From Acidobacteriota bacterium (lineage in GTDB: Bacteria > Acidobacteriota > Terriglobia > Terriglobales > Acidobacteriaceae): a stretch of 7,650 nucleotides of DNA. The position numbers and the translations under genes are program-made. This document shows, one piece after another, positions 1 to 5,659 of this stretch. Position 1 is the stretch's first letter. Each line of letters begins with the position of its first letter. The notes below the pieces were generated by a model, which worked only from the letters and a program-made list of their open reading frames with translations, was not told the origin of the DNA and did no database searches. The DNA is taken from contig JAJZNH010000143.1 in assembly GCA_021811745.1 (NCBI GenBank), forward strand, positions 1 to 7,650. Reading direction: 5' to 3'.

Positions 1-969
1 GACAGCGTGAGCGGAACCTTGACGCTGCGCAACGCCCGCTGGACAGCCGATTATCTCGCTCATCCTGTCGAGATTTCCGAGGCCACACTCCATCTGGCCA
101 ACGGCCAGGCGTACTGGAATCCTGTCGAGTTTTCCTATGGCACGGTGAAGGGAACGGCCAACCTTTCCGTGCCGCGGGACTGCGAACCGATGCAGCTCTG
201 CCTACCGCATTTTGAAGTACAGTTTGGCGCGCTCAACGCCGGCACCCTGCAAAAGGCGTTTCTGGGCGCGAGCAAGCACGGAACTCTGCTCTCCACGCTG
301 ATCGCGAGTTTACATCTCTCATCCGCGCCGGCATGGCCGCAATTGGAGGGTACCGTCAAAGCCGAATCCCTGGTGCTGGGGCCGGTTACGCTTTACAAGC
401 CCACGGCGGCGGTGCGTATCCAGCCCTCGGGAGCCAAGATTACGAGCCTCGATGCCGGATTGCTCGGCGGCCACGTGCATGGGAGCGGATCGCTCAACGC
501 GCCTTCAACCGGCGGAAACGCGCCCGCCTATAGCTTTGACGGGACATTTGCAAGACTGAGCGCGCCAGCCGTGGGCCACCTGCTCGGGCTGCGCTGGTCG
601 GGCGGTGACTTCAATGCGGACGGCAAGATCGATCTCTCCGGCTTTCCTGCCAGCAGCCTGGCCGCCTCGGCTACCGGCAAGTTGCACTTCGAGTGGCGGC
701 GTGGGTCTGTGGCTGCCGAGGGGGCGCAGAAAGCCGATTTGACCGCGTTGGGCCGCATTCCCCCGGCGCTGGTTCGCTTCGACCGCTGGATTGCCGATGC
801 GGCGATTGAAGGGGGCAAGATCACGCTCCAGGAGAACCAGGTGGTCCGGGGCGCCAGCAAGCAGTCTGTCGAAGCCACACTGACCTTTGGCGAGCCGTCC
901 AGGGTGTCCTTTTCCGGAGTGAAGAATGCCAGCGCGGAGGTTGGTTCCATTTCCCGCCCGGTAAAATAG
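1..969 (+). CDS. AsmA-like protein, C-terminal part (5' end outside window)
   Basis: The reading frame is open from base 1 to the TAG at 967-969, so the gene is cut by the left edge. The GTG at base 7 has no reason to be the start. The visible 322 residues are a chain of short beta-strand repeats rich in Gly, Ser and Ala, with signatures such as GLLGGHVHGSGSL, GGDFNADGKIDLSGF and ATGKLHFEWRRG. These are typical of the C-terminal region of AsmA/TamB-like proteins. Members of that family are anchored in the inner membrane and reach into the periplasm, where they act in outer-membrane biogenesis or lipid transport. The N-terminal membrane anchor would lie upstream. No membrane segment is visible in this part, as expected. 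The call rests on sequence style rather than on catalytic residues, so it could be another long beta-rich periplasmic protein. A HAD phosphatase gene follows only 4 bases downstream on the same strand. Confidence 0.72.
   Translation, partial: DSVSGTLTLRNARWTADYLAHPVEISEATLHLANGQAYWNPVEFSYGTVKGTANLSVPRDCEPMQLCLPHFEVQFGALNAGTLQKAFLGASKHGTLLSTLIASLHLSSAPAWPQLEGTVKAESLVLGPVTLYKPTAAVRIQPSGAKITSLDAGLLGGHVHGSGSLNAPSTGGNAPAYSFDGTFARLSAPAVGHLLGLRWSGGDFNADGKIDLSGFPASSLAASATGKLHFEWRRGSVAAEGAQKADLTALGRIPPALVRFDRWIADAAIEGGKITLQENQVVRGASKQSVEATLTFGEPSRVSFSGVKNASAEVGSISRPVK
941..967 (+). promoter_or_regulatory. Possible promoter of the HAD phosphatase gene, inside the AsmA gene end
   Basis: TTGGTT (941-946), a 15-base spacer and TAAAAT (962-967) resemble a sigma-70 promoter with a short spacer. 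The ATG at 974 lies only 6 bases after the -10 box, and no Shine-Dalgarno sequence is visible. The mRNA would therefore be leaderless or nearly so. The alternative is simple read-through from the AsmA gene. Confidence 0.35.
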
Positions 970-973
970 CCTT

Positions 974-1657
974 ATGACTTCTTCCGCGGCCGTCCATTCT
1001 GTCGTGATCCACTGCCAGGGCATTCTCTTCGACATGGATGGCGTCCTGATCTCCTCGCTGGGCAGCGTCGAGCGCAGCTGGGCGAAATGGGCGAAGATGC
1101 GCGGGGTCGATATCGCGCAGGTGCGCGAGATCGCCCACGGCCGGCGCGCCATCGACGTGCTGGCCATGCTTTGCCCTGATCTCGATAGCCAGGCCGAACT
1201 TGAACTCATTGAGGAGATTGAGGTAAGGGACAATGACGGGCTAACCGCGCTGCCCGGCGTGCCAGAGTTGCTGGCAGCGTTGCCAAGGGATCGCTGGACG
1301 GTGGTAACCAGCGCTACGGAGAGACTGGCGCGAGTGCGTCTGGCGGCCGGGGGGATCCCCGTTCCTGAGAGCCTGGTGACAGCCGACCAGGTGACCGCCG
1401 GTAAGCCACATCCGCAGCCATATCTGACCGGGGCGGAGTTGTTGGGCTTTCGACCGGAGGAGTGTGTGGTCTTTGAGGATTCTTCATCGGGCGCGCAGGC
1501 TGGTCGCGCCGCTGGCTGCACCGTGGTTGCCACTACGTTTTCCCACCCTATTAATGTGCTTGACGCCGCGCACTACGTGGTTACGGATTTGGCTGGCGTG
1601 GAGCTGCAGTCCACGAATGAGGGTCTGGTTCTGAGGTTGACTCCGGCTGCCGGCTAA
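974..1657 (+). CDS. HAD-superfamily (subfamily IA) phosphatase, sugar/polyol-phosphatase type
   Basis: This 227-residue protein has all four HAD motifs. Motif I is FDMDGVL, with nucleophile Asp20 and acid/base Asp22. Motif II is VVTSAT, with Thr112. Motif III is GKPHP, with Lys144. Motif IV is VVFEDSSSG, with Glu168 and Asp169 to hold magnesium. The stretch between motifs I and II (about residues 25-95) is helical and matches the small C1 cap of subfamily IA. The cap and the GKPHPQPYL segment are close to yeast GPP/DOG-like and bacterial sugar-phosphate phosphatases, which remove phosphate from glycerol-3-phosphate, 2-deoxyglucose-6-phosphate or similar small phosphates. The exact substrate cannot be read from the sequence. 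The protein is cytoplasmic, with no signal peptide. The ATG at 974 is the best start: the next in-frame Met is inside motif I. The upstream stop codon is 4 bases away, so co-transcription with the AsmA-like gene is possible, though a near-leaderless promoter is also present. The gene converges on an unknown minus-strand gene after a 70-base gap that has no clear terminator. Confidence 0.88.
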   Translation: MTSSAAVHSVVIHCQGILFDMDGVLISSLGSVERSWAKWAKMRGVDIAQVREIAHGRRAIDVLAMLCPDLDSQAELELIEEIEVRDNDGLTALPGVPELLAALPRDRWTVVTSATERLARVRLAAGGIPVPESLVTADQVTAGKPHPQPYLTGAELLGFRPEECVVFEDSSSGAQAGRAAGCTVVATTFSHPINVLDAAHYVVTDLAGVELQSTNEGLVLRLTPAAG

Positions 1658-1727
1658 TCTGGCACAAGAACGATGGGCGGCGAGCTAATGAGCGTCGGTC
1701 CGGGGAATTCTTCACGGGCCGGAGGGC

Positions 1728-2225
1728 TCAATTGCCTCTTCTGTTGCGCTGAAAATTGTCGTAATAGCGGACGAATGCCGCGCATATCTCGTGGGCGGCG
1801 CTGTCATCGCCTGTTGTCCTGAGCGCGCTCGACGAAAAGCCAATCCTCCAGCGGTCCGGACCCAGATATTGAACGTCCAGATATTCGGATTCCGGAGGGC
1901 CAAACTTCCAGTAGGCCTCATTTCCGGGAATCCCACCAAATTGCACGGTGAAGGCGCCAGCCGCGCGGCTCTGCTCAATAAACGATGCGGCAAGGTTGTG
2001 AAGGACGAGGCAAGGGGGAAGGTTCTTATCCGCACGCCATTTAAACGCGACGCCTTTGTACTCCTTGCCGTCGGCCGTGGCTTTTACGGCATCCTGCAGA
2101 TCGCGCCAAGCCTTGGTCACTTGCTGGGCGACGAGCTGCTGTTCGGCCGCGGCTGTTGCTTCCTGCTCAGATCTTTTCTTTTCTTCGTGCTCCCTGCTTC
2201 GGAGGAATTCGTCAAACTTCATCAT
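1728..2225 (-). CDS. Unrecognised 165-residue cytoplasmic protein with charged helical N-terminus
   Basis: I do not recognise the family. Residues 1-50 are strongly charged and rich in Glu, Lys, Arg, Gln and Ala (for example SREHEEKKRSEQEATAAAEQQ), which suggests a long helix or short coiled coil. Residues 55-155 look like a compact mixed alpha/beta domain with many aromatics, with segments FKWRADKNLPP, VQFGGIPGNEAYWKFGPP and YLDVQYLGPDRWRIGF. There is no signal peptide, membrane helix or known catalytic motif. The start is well supported: an ATG at 2225 has GAGGA (2233-2237) seven bases upstream, and a second ATG follows immediately. A good promoter lies 46 bases upstream of the start, so the gene is probably transcribed alone although it follows the CA-like gene on the same strand. 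Codon use looks like that of its neighbours. The complementary strand is also open here (1791-2288), but it lacks these start signals. Confidence 0.8.
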   Translation of the reverse strand: MMKFDEFLRSREHEEKKRSEQEATAAAEQQLVAQQVTKAWRDLQDAVKATADGKEYKGVAFKWRADKNLPPCLVLHNLAASFIEQSRAAGAFTVQFGGIPGNEAYWKFGPPESEYLDVQYLGPDRWRIGFSSSALRTTGDDSAAHEICAAFVRYYDNFQRNRRGN

Positions 2226-2232
2226 CGCAAGG

Positions 2233-2237
2233 TCCTC
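2233..2237 (-). promoter_or_regulatory. Ribosome binding site of the unknown protein
   Basis: GAGGA on the minus strand lies 7 bases before the first of two tandem ATG codons (2225 and 2222). It supports the first ATG as the start and helps show that this strand, not the complementary one, is coding. Confidence 0.6.
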
Positions 2238-2270
2238 GCTTTGAGATGCCTATCGGCGAATTTCACACCT

Positions 2271-2299
2271 TTTATAAATTTGCTGTGAATGTATCACAA
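2271..2299 (-). promoter_or_regulatory. Sigma-70-type promoter of the unknown protein, overlapped by an inverted repeat
   Basis: On the minus strand TTGTGA (2299-2294) and TATAAA (2276-2271) are separated by exactly 17 bases, a near-consensus promoter in a locally AT-rich stretch. The dyad TGTGA-N5-TCACA (2284-2298) overlaps the -35 box, where a bound repressor could block the polymerase. The half-sites resemble CRP/FNR-family half-sites, but the spacing is one base shorter than the usual N6. Confidence 0.6.
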
Positions 2300-2345
2300 A
2301 TATGGGCCGGCTGTGCTACTCGTCATGATTTGACAAGGCAAAAAC

Positions 2346-2369
2346 GTACACCGGTGGGTGAGAAACCGG
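2346..2369 (-). terminator. Weak candidate terminator after the CA-like gene
   Basis: In minus-strand sense, CCGGT (2369-2365) and ACCGG (2355-2351) can pair with a 9-base loop, followed within a few bases by a run of T (complement of the A-run near 2340-2344). The stem is only 5 bp, so this is tentative. It lies about 35 bases beyond the stop codon of the CA-like gene. Confidence 0.25.
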
Positions 2370-2404
2370 GTACTGCCGTAATCATCCTGGAACGGTTCTT
2401 CTTC

Positions 2405-3151
2405 TTATTGGCTTGCCTCGATTCGCCGTCCGCGCAGGTTCTGCACGGGCCGCGAATTTAGCTTGTAGAGCGCCGTAAAAGCGTCGAATTGCCTCCGGCT
2501 GATGTTCACTTCAGACTGCAGCACAAACCAGCGCACTCCCTCGGTGCAGGGCGGTGTCGTCAGCGACCCCATATAAGTCCAGTAGGAGCGATCGCCGGGC
2601 AACAGGCCGCCCGGGTTCACCATGGCGCTGACTTGGGTCTTGGTACCAGCCTTTGCGGGCAAATGAGGCCAGAGCATCGCCAGCGTGGTATTGGGGAAGT
2701 CTTGTGCCTCGGTCAGGCGCACGGCAATTTCGGCGACTTTGCCATCGGCGCTCTTGTGCTCGAACTGGACGTCCATGTCGGAGACGTCGCCTTTAACTTC
2801 TTCTTCGCTCGGGGTGTGGAAATCAAACTGGATCAGGTCGTAGCGCACGCCGTTAGCCACAATGTAGCTGCCAGGGCCGACGTGAACCACAATGGTGTGG
2901 CCGTCGTTTTCCATGGTGACCGGCCCAGTCAGATAGTGGAACTCGATCGGCTGCAGAGATTTGTTCAAGAATGCGCGGCGAATATCGACGGGGGATTGCT
3001 CGCGCCCACTCGTACAGGTTTTATAGGCCGGATCAAGATACCCCCATCGGGCCGGGCCGTACCGGCCGGTATAGGACCAGTTGGCGTTTGACTGCGCGAC
3101 GCCGAAGCCCGCGCACACCAGCATGAGAGCAGTAATCGCAAGAAAACGCAT
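2405..3151 (-). CDS. Periplasmic alpha-carbonic-anhydrase-like protein with altered zinc site
   Basis: This 248-residue protein has the length and motif order of bacterial alpha-class carbonic anhydrases, which hydrate CO2 in the periplasm. Residues 1-18 form a signal peptide (MRFLAITALMLVCAGFGVA, cleavage likely before QSNANW). Then come the GP..WG segment, C..G..QSPVDI, NDGHTI (proton-shuttle His), QFDFHTPSE, and GSLTTPPCTEGV with the gatekeeper Thr. The two cysteines, in KTCTSG and TPPCTEG, match the conserved disulfide. Oddly, the zinc-binding HxH is DFH (Asp110, His112), and the third ligand position, normally the first His of ELHLVH, is Gln129 in MDVQFEH. Two of three zinc ligands are therefore lost. 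By family knowledge such proteins are usually inactive, so this may be a binding or structural protein, or may hold metal differently. I chose the ATG at 3151 over an in-frame GTG at 3163 because it gives a standard signal peptide and has GGTGGG seven bases upstream. It follows metK but is separated from it by a strong terminator. Confidence 0.9.
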   Translation of the reverse strand: MRFLAITALMLVCAGFGVAQSNANWSYTGRYGPARWGYLDPAYKTCTSGREQSPVDIRRAFLNKSLQPIEFHYLTGPVTMENDGHTIVVHVGPGSYIVANGVRYDLIQFDFHTPSEEEVKGDVSDMDVQFEHKSADGKVAEIAVRLTEAQDFPNTTLAMLWPHLPAKAGTKTQVSAMVNPGGLLPGDRSYWTYMGSLTTPPCTEGVRWFVLQSEVNISRRQFDAFTALYKLNSRPVQNLRGRRIEASQ

Positions 3152-3191
3152 GGAGATACCCACCAGAAGAGACGTTCCTGCCTCTTCGGAA

Positions 3192-3197
3192 ATTCTA
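3192..3197 (-). promoter_or_regulatory. Possible -10 box for the CA-like gene
   Basis: TAGAAT on the minus strand lies about 40 bases before the ATG at 3151 and just beyond the metK terminator, where a separate promoter is needed. I see no good -35 box at 16-18 bases, so this is tentative. Confidence 0.3.
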
Positions 3198-3216
3198 AGT
3201 CATGGACGCGGAGCGG

Positions 3217-3254
3217 GGAAAAAAGAATGGGACCCTCGATATGCTGGGTCCCAT
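3217..3254 (-). terminator. Intrinsic terminator of metK
   Basis: In minus-strand sense, a perfect 9-bp stem (ATGGGACCC, 3254-3246, with GGGTCCCAT, 3235-3227) encloses a 10-base loop. It is followed two bases later by six T (3224-3219). It starts about 32 bases after the metK stop and ends transcription before the CA-like gene. Confidence 0.92.
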
Positions 3255-3286
3255 GATCTTTCGGCAGGAAATGCATCTTGCCGGTT

Positions 3287-4456
3287 TTACTTGTGCTTGG
3301 CCACAGCAAAGACTTCGGCCTGTTCGGCCAGCTTGGTGGCCTTGTCGGTCGCCTCCCAGGTGAACTCGGACTCGGTGCGGCCGAAGTGACCATAGGCCGC
3401 TGTCTTCTGGTAGATAGGCCGGCGCAGGTTCAGGTACTCAATGATTCCTTTGGGCGTCAGCGGGAAGTTTTTGCGGACCAGATCGGTCAGGCGGGCCGAA
3501 CTCAGTTTACCCGTGCCGAACGTTTCGACAAGGACAGAAACCGGCTCGGCTACGCCGATCGCGTAAGCGAGCTGGACCTCAGCCTTGTCCGCCAGACCTG
3601 CGGCGACGATATTCTTGGCGATATGACGGGCCATGTAGGCAGCCGAACGGTCAACCTTGGTCGGATCCTTGCCGGAAAAAGCTCCGCCGCCGTGACGGCC
3701 CATGCCGCCATAGGTATCCACGATGATCTTGCGGCCGGTAAGGCCTGTGTCGCCCATCGGGCCGCCGATAACGAACCGGCCGGTGGGATTGATGTGGTAC
3801 TTGGTGTGCTCGTCGAGCCACTTGGCGGGCAAAACCGCCTGAATGACATGCTTGAGGATATCGGCGTGCAACTCTTCGTTGGTGACGCTCTCGGCATGCT
3901 GGCTGCTGACAACCACAGCATCGATGCGGGCGGGCCTGCCGTTTTCGTCGTATTCCACCGTGACCTGGCTCTTGCCGTCAGGGCGGAGATAGGGCAGCTT
4001 GCCACTTTTGCGGACCGTCGTCAGTTGGCGGGTAAGCTTGTGCGCCAGCGAGATGGGAGCGGGCATCAACTCGGGGGTTTCGTTCGAGGCATAGCCGAAC
4101 ATCATTCCCTGGTCGCCTGCGCCGCCGGTATCCACGCCCTGCGCAATGTCGCCCGACTGCTTGTTGATGCTCGAGATGACAGCACAGGTGTTGGCGTCGA
4201 AGCCGTATAAAGCATTGTCGTAGCCGATGGAAGCCACCACACCGCGCACCAGGCTCTGGAAATCGACATAGGCTTTGGTGGTGATTTCACCGGCGATGAC
4301 CACCAGGCCGGTTGCGGTGAGGGTTTCGGCAGCCACGCGGCTGTATGGATCCTGATCCAGGCAGGCATCCAGGATTGCGTCCGAAATCTGATCGGCCATC
4401 TTGTCAGGATGGCCTTCAGTGACGGACTCAGAGGTAAATAGGAAACGGTCACTCAA
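3287..4456 (-). CDS. metK: S-adenosylmethionine synthetase (methionine adenosyltransferase)
   Basis: MetK joins methionine and ATP to make S-adenosylmethionine, releasing phosphate and pyrophosphate; it is a cytoplasmic tetramer and essential in most bacteria. The 389-residue protein has the usual bacterial length. Near the N-terminus is [13 protein letters not shown], with the catalytic His of HPDK. Both signature motifs are intact: [12 protein letters not shown] (about residues 112-123) and the glycine-rich P-loop-like [17 protein letters not shown] (about 256-272). All three repeats of the fold are present and nothing is truncated. The start is a TTG at 4456: AGGAG (4469-4465) lies 8 bases upstream, and the protein then begins (M)[11 protein letters not shown], as known MetK proteins do. 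A second TTG at 4462 is only 2 bases from AGGAG and is too close. The gene has its own promoter, an unusually long leader and its own terminator, so it is transcribed alone. Confidence 0.97.
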   Translation of the reverse strand: MSDRFLFTSESVTEGHPDKMADQISDAILDACLDQDPYSRVAAETLTATGLVVIAGEITTKAYVDFQSLVRGVVASIGYDNALYGFDANTCAVISSINKQSGDIAQGVDTGGAGDQGMMFGYASNETPELMPAPISLAHKLTRQLTTVRKSGKLPYLRPDGKSQVTVEYDENGRPARIDAVVVSSQHAESVTNEELHADILKHVIQAVLPAKWLDEHTKYHINPTGRFVIGGPMGDTGLTGRKIIVDTYGGMGRHGGGAFSGKDPTKVDRSAAYMARHIAKNIVAAGLADKAEVQLAYAIGVAEPVSVLVETFGTGKLSSARLTDLVRKNFPLTPKGIIEYLNLRRPIYQKTAAYGHFGRTESEFTWEATDKATKLAEQAEVFAVAKHK

Positions 4457-4642
4457 CGTCAAAACTCCTACCCATTGAAGGGACTCAATTTGGTGATCTG
4501 CCGCAAGATCTCCGGCAATTTGTGCACCGCCTGGCTTTGCAGTAAATCATCTGCCGAGCAGAGAGGAAGTCCATTCTTCCGCCGGCATCATGCCCGCGAA
4601 GAACGAGCACACCCGCGCACTGGACCGCAGCCCAATGTGCCT
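4457..4642 (-). ncRNA. Long structured 5' leader of metK, candidate cis-regulatory RNA
   Basis: From the likely transcription start near 4642 to the TTG start there are about 185 untranslated bases. Several helices can be drawn (minus-strand sense). GGTCCA (4626-4621) pairs with TGGACT (4573-4568), enclosing a hairpin with TTCTTC (4603-4598) against GAAGAA (4579-4574) that directly abuts it. GCGC (4618-4615) can pair with GTGC (4610-4607), giving a possible three-way junction. Further on are GCAG/CTGC (4554-4551, 4542-4539) and TGCCG/CGGCA (4517-4513, 4503-4499), the latter inside GGTG/CACC (4528-4525, 4495-4492). ATTGAG/TTCAAT (4489-4484, 4479-4474) ends next to the ribosome site. The loop CCC of that last hairpin can instead pair with GGG (4473-4471) just before AGGAG, giving two exclusive folds. 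metK is a classic target of SAM feedback. I cannot match the leader to a known SAM riboswitch class, and no fold energies were computed. Confidence 0.45.
4465..4469 (-). promoter_or_regulatory. Ribosome binding site that fixes the metK start at TTG 4456
   Basis: AGGAG lies 8 bases before the TTG at 4456 but only 2 bases before the other in-frame TTG at 4462. No ATG or GTG is available in frame near the conserved N-terminus. The site therefore decides for 4456. Confidence 0.75.
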
Positions 4643-4647
4643 CTTCT

Positions 4648-4676
4648 ATCCTACTTGTGGCAGAGCAGCGTGGCAA
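4648..4676 (-). promoter_or_regulatory. metK promoter
   Basis: On the minus strand TTGCCA (4676-4671), a 17-base spacer and TAGGAT (4653-4648) make a good sigma-70-type promoter in the gap between the HTH gene and metK. The -10 box continues as TAGGATAG, a TANNNTAG pattern also seen before the HAD phosphatase (TAAAATAG) and the permease (TACCCTAG). Confidence 0.6.
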
Positions 4677-4763
4677 CGATTCTCAGCGGAAGGGGAACGG
4701 CGTGCATTTAACGGGGTTTCAGGGGGGCTGGACCGCGATTCGGCCTCCATTGGCAGGGCTACC

Positions 4764-4794
4764 TTTGCAAGGATCTGCAAATTGCCCGACGGGC
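4764..4794 (-). repeat. Two adjacent small inverted repeats after the HTH gene
   Basis: GCCCGACGGGC (4784-4794) and TTTGCA-N6-TGCAAA (4764-4781) are perfect short dyads starting 14 bases after the stop codon of the HTH gene. In RNA they form two small hairpins. No T-run follows, so this is at best a weak or protein-assisted terminator, or a 3'-end stabiliser. Together with the metK promoter and leader, this accounts for most of the 351-base gap between the two genes. Confidence 0.35.
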
Positions 4795-4807
4795 TGCTGA
4801 GGGTAAT

Positions 4808-5332
4808 TCAGCCATTGTGCCGGGAGAGGACATGGCTCATGGCGGTATGGATGAGCGACCACACGGAGTCGCATGCCGCAGAGGCTTTCTGCATGGGCAG
4901 AAGAGTTGACCACCAGCCCGCGCGAAGACCGAGGTAGCGGACGGTGAGAAAGGCGCAAATGGCGACGACGAACAGAAGCAGCAGCGCCCCGGCCCAGCGC
5001 AAGCGAGCCTCGGCGGCATCATGGCGCAGGATGCGAGCTTTTCCCACGTTGGAGGCAAACGCCGCCCATCCGCGGTCGTCATCGATCGTCTGTCCGGAAT
5101 CCCGACAGGCCTTGAGAAAGCGCTCCGTCCAATCCTGTTCATCCAGGCCCAGTGCGCCTGCATAGCCGCGAACAATGCCTTTATTGAGAATTCCGCCCGG
5201 AAGAATGCGAAACTTTTCCTGCTCCAGCGCAAGCAGGTGATGCCGGCTGATCTTGGTGACTGCCGTGATGTCTTCAAGCGCCACGCCGCGGGACAACCGC
5301 TCCGTGCGCAGGTCCTCTCCAAAACTTCCCAT
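4808..5332 (-). CDS. RodZ-like helix-turn-helix protein with one membrane helix
   Basis: The 174-residue protein begins MGSFGEDLRTERLSRG. Residues 2-70 form the Cro/CI-type HTH domain typical of RodZ and related membrane proteins (HTH_25): LRTERLSRGVALEDIT, then TKISRHHLLALEQEKF, then LPGGILNKGIVRGYAGALGLDE. A charged linker leads to one membrane helix at about 111-131 (ALLLLFVVAICAFLTV), followed by only about 40 residues outside. RodZ links MreB to the cell wall machinery in rod-shaped cells. Here the usual C-terminal periplasmic domain (DUF4115 type) is missing, so the function could be that of a short RodZ paralogue or a membrane-bound regulator. The ATG at 5332 starts the conserved domain; an in-frame TTG at 5338 is a weaker choice, and neither has a clear Shine-Dalgarno sequence. 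A strong promoter lies about 50 bases upstream. The gene is divergent from the permease gene. A rod-shape role is inference. Confidence 0.85.
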   Translation of the reverse strand: MGSFGEDLRTERLSRGVALEDITAVTKISRHHLLALEQEKFRILPGGILNKGIVRGYAGALGLDEQDWTERFLKACRDSGQTIDDDRGWAAFASNVGKARILRHDAAEARLRWAGALLLLFVVAICAFLTVRYLGLRAGWWSTLLPMQKASAACDSVWSLIHTAMSHVLSRHNG

Positions 5333-5382
5333 CAGCAACTGAAAAACCAGGGCAGAGAGCCCAAAAAATCAATTTCACCTAC

Positions 5383-5411
5383 ACGATAAACCTGGCCAGG
5401 GAAGGAGTCAA
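5383..5411 (-). promoter_or_regulatory. Promoter of the HTH membrane protein gene
   Basis: On the minus strand TTGACT (5411-5406), exactly 17 bases of spacer and TATCGT (5388-5383) form a strong sigma-70-type promoter. The spacer holds the perfect palindrome CCTGGCCAGG. Confidence 0.68.
5391..5400. promoter_or_regulatory. Perfect 10-bp palindrome inside the HTH promoter spacer, possible operator
   Basis: CCTGGCCAGG is fully self-complementary and sits between the -35 and -10 boxes, a classic repressor position. The gene it controls encodes an HTH protein, so self-regulation is imaginable, but RodZ-type HTH domains generally bind MreB rather than DNA. Confidence 0.35.
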
Positions 5412-5603
5412 AGCGTTTTGTGCGGATTTGTCCCCCTTTTGTTACCAATTCCGGCCAATCTTTTCCCTTTCCCGGGCTGGGATTTTCGCGGGCGCATTCG
5501 ACGGTTAGTGAAGGTTAGGGCAGGCGGCGCGAAGTCCATGCCGTGGTTACCGGCGCAATGGGTGACGGCGAACCGGTGGGCATCCCCGCAGCGTCAACAC
5601 TGT

Positions 5604-5611
5604 TACCCTAG
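5604..5611 (+). promoter_or_regulatory. Possible -10 box of the permease gene
   Basis: TACCCTAG lies 48 bases before the permease ATG and is followed by AAGAG, matching the bases after the metK -10 box (both read TAGAAGAG). No convincing -35 box is visible. I see nothing else definable in 5412-5603. Confidence 0.3.
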
Positions 5612-5659
5612 AAGAGTGGGGCTGCGCGCTTTTCCGCAGTCCCGGAACTGGTTTCGAAG

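Noticed and set aside
505..1533. Open minus-strand frame of about 340 codons opposite the AsmA and HAD genes
   Set aside because: It runs across two well-supported plus-strand genes, including all HAD motifs, and its translation has no recognisable domain. Such mirror frames are common in GC-rich DNA.
1658..1727. TCCGG/CCGGA inverted repeat between the convergent HAD and unknown genes as a terminator
   Set aside because: The stem is only 5 bp with a 15-base loop and no T-run on either strand.
2489..3091. Open plus-strand frame of 200 codons opposite the CA-like gene
   Set aside because: It is a mirror of the conserved CA motifs; the His- and Val-rich translation is what antisense of this gene gives.
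3079..3151. Lipoprotein signal for the CA-like protein (Cys13 in LMLVCAGF)
   Set aside because: The residue before Cys is Val rather than Gly, Ala or Ser, and a normal signal-peptidase site follows at GVA-QS, so an ordinary secreted protein is more likely.
3278..4210. Open plus-strand frame of 310 codons opposite metK
   Set aside because: It is antisense to the conserved metK sequence, crosses its signature motifs, and has no ribosome site or family signature.
4471..4489. H-type pseudoknot of the ATTGAG/TTCAAT hairpin loop with the adjacent GGG
   Set aside because: There is no linker between the hairpin's 3' arm and GGG, so the strand could not cross a 6-bp stem. The two pairings can only be alternatives.
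4533..4556. Partial resemblance of the metK leader to SAM-II (a TGATTTA...TGCAA stretch)
   Set aside because: The resemblance is short and from memory; the flanking stems and 3' pairing of SAM-II do not line up. Not enough to name the class.
5345..5366. GGGC-N5-GCCC hairpin flanked by A-runs in the HTH gene leader, as an attenuator
   Set aside because: The stem is only 4 bp and the T-run on the minus strand is three bases away, too weak to call.
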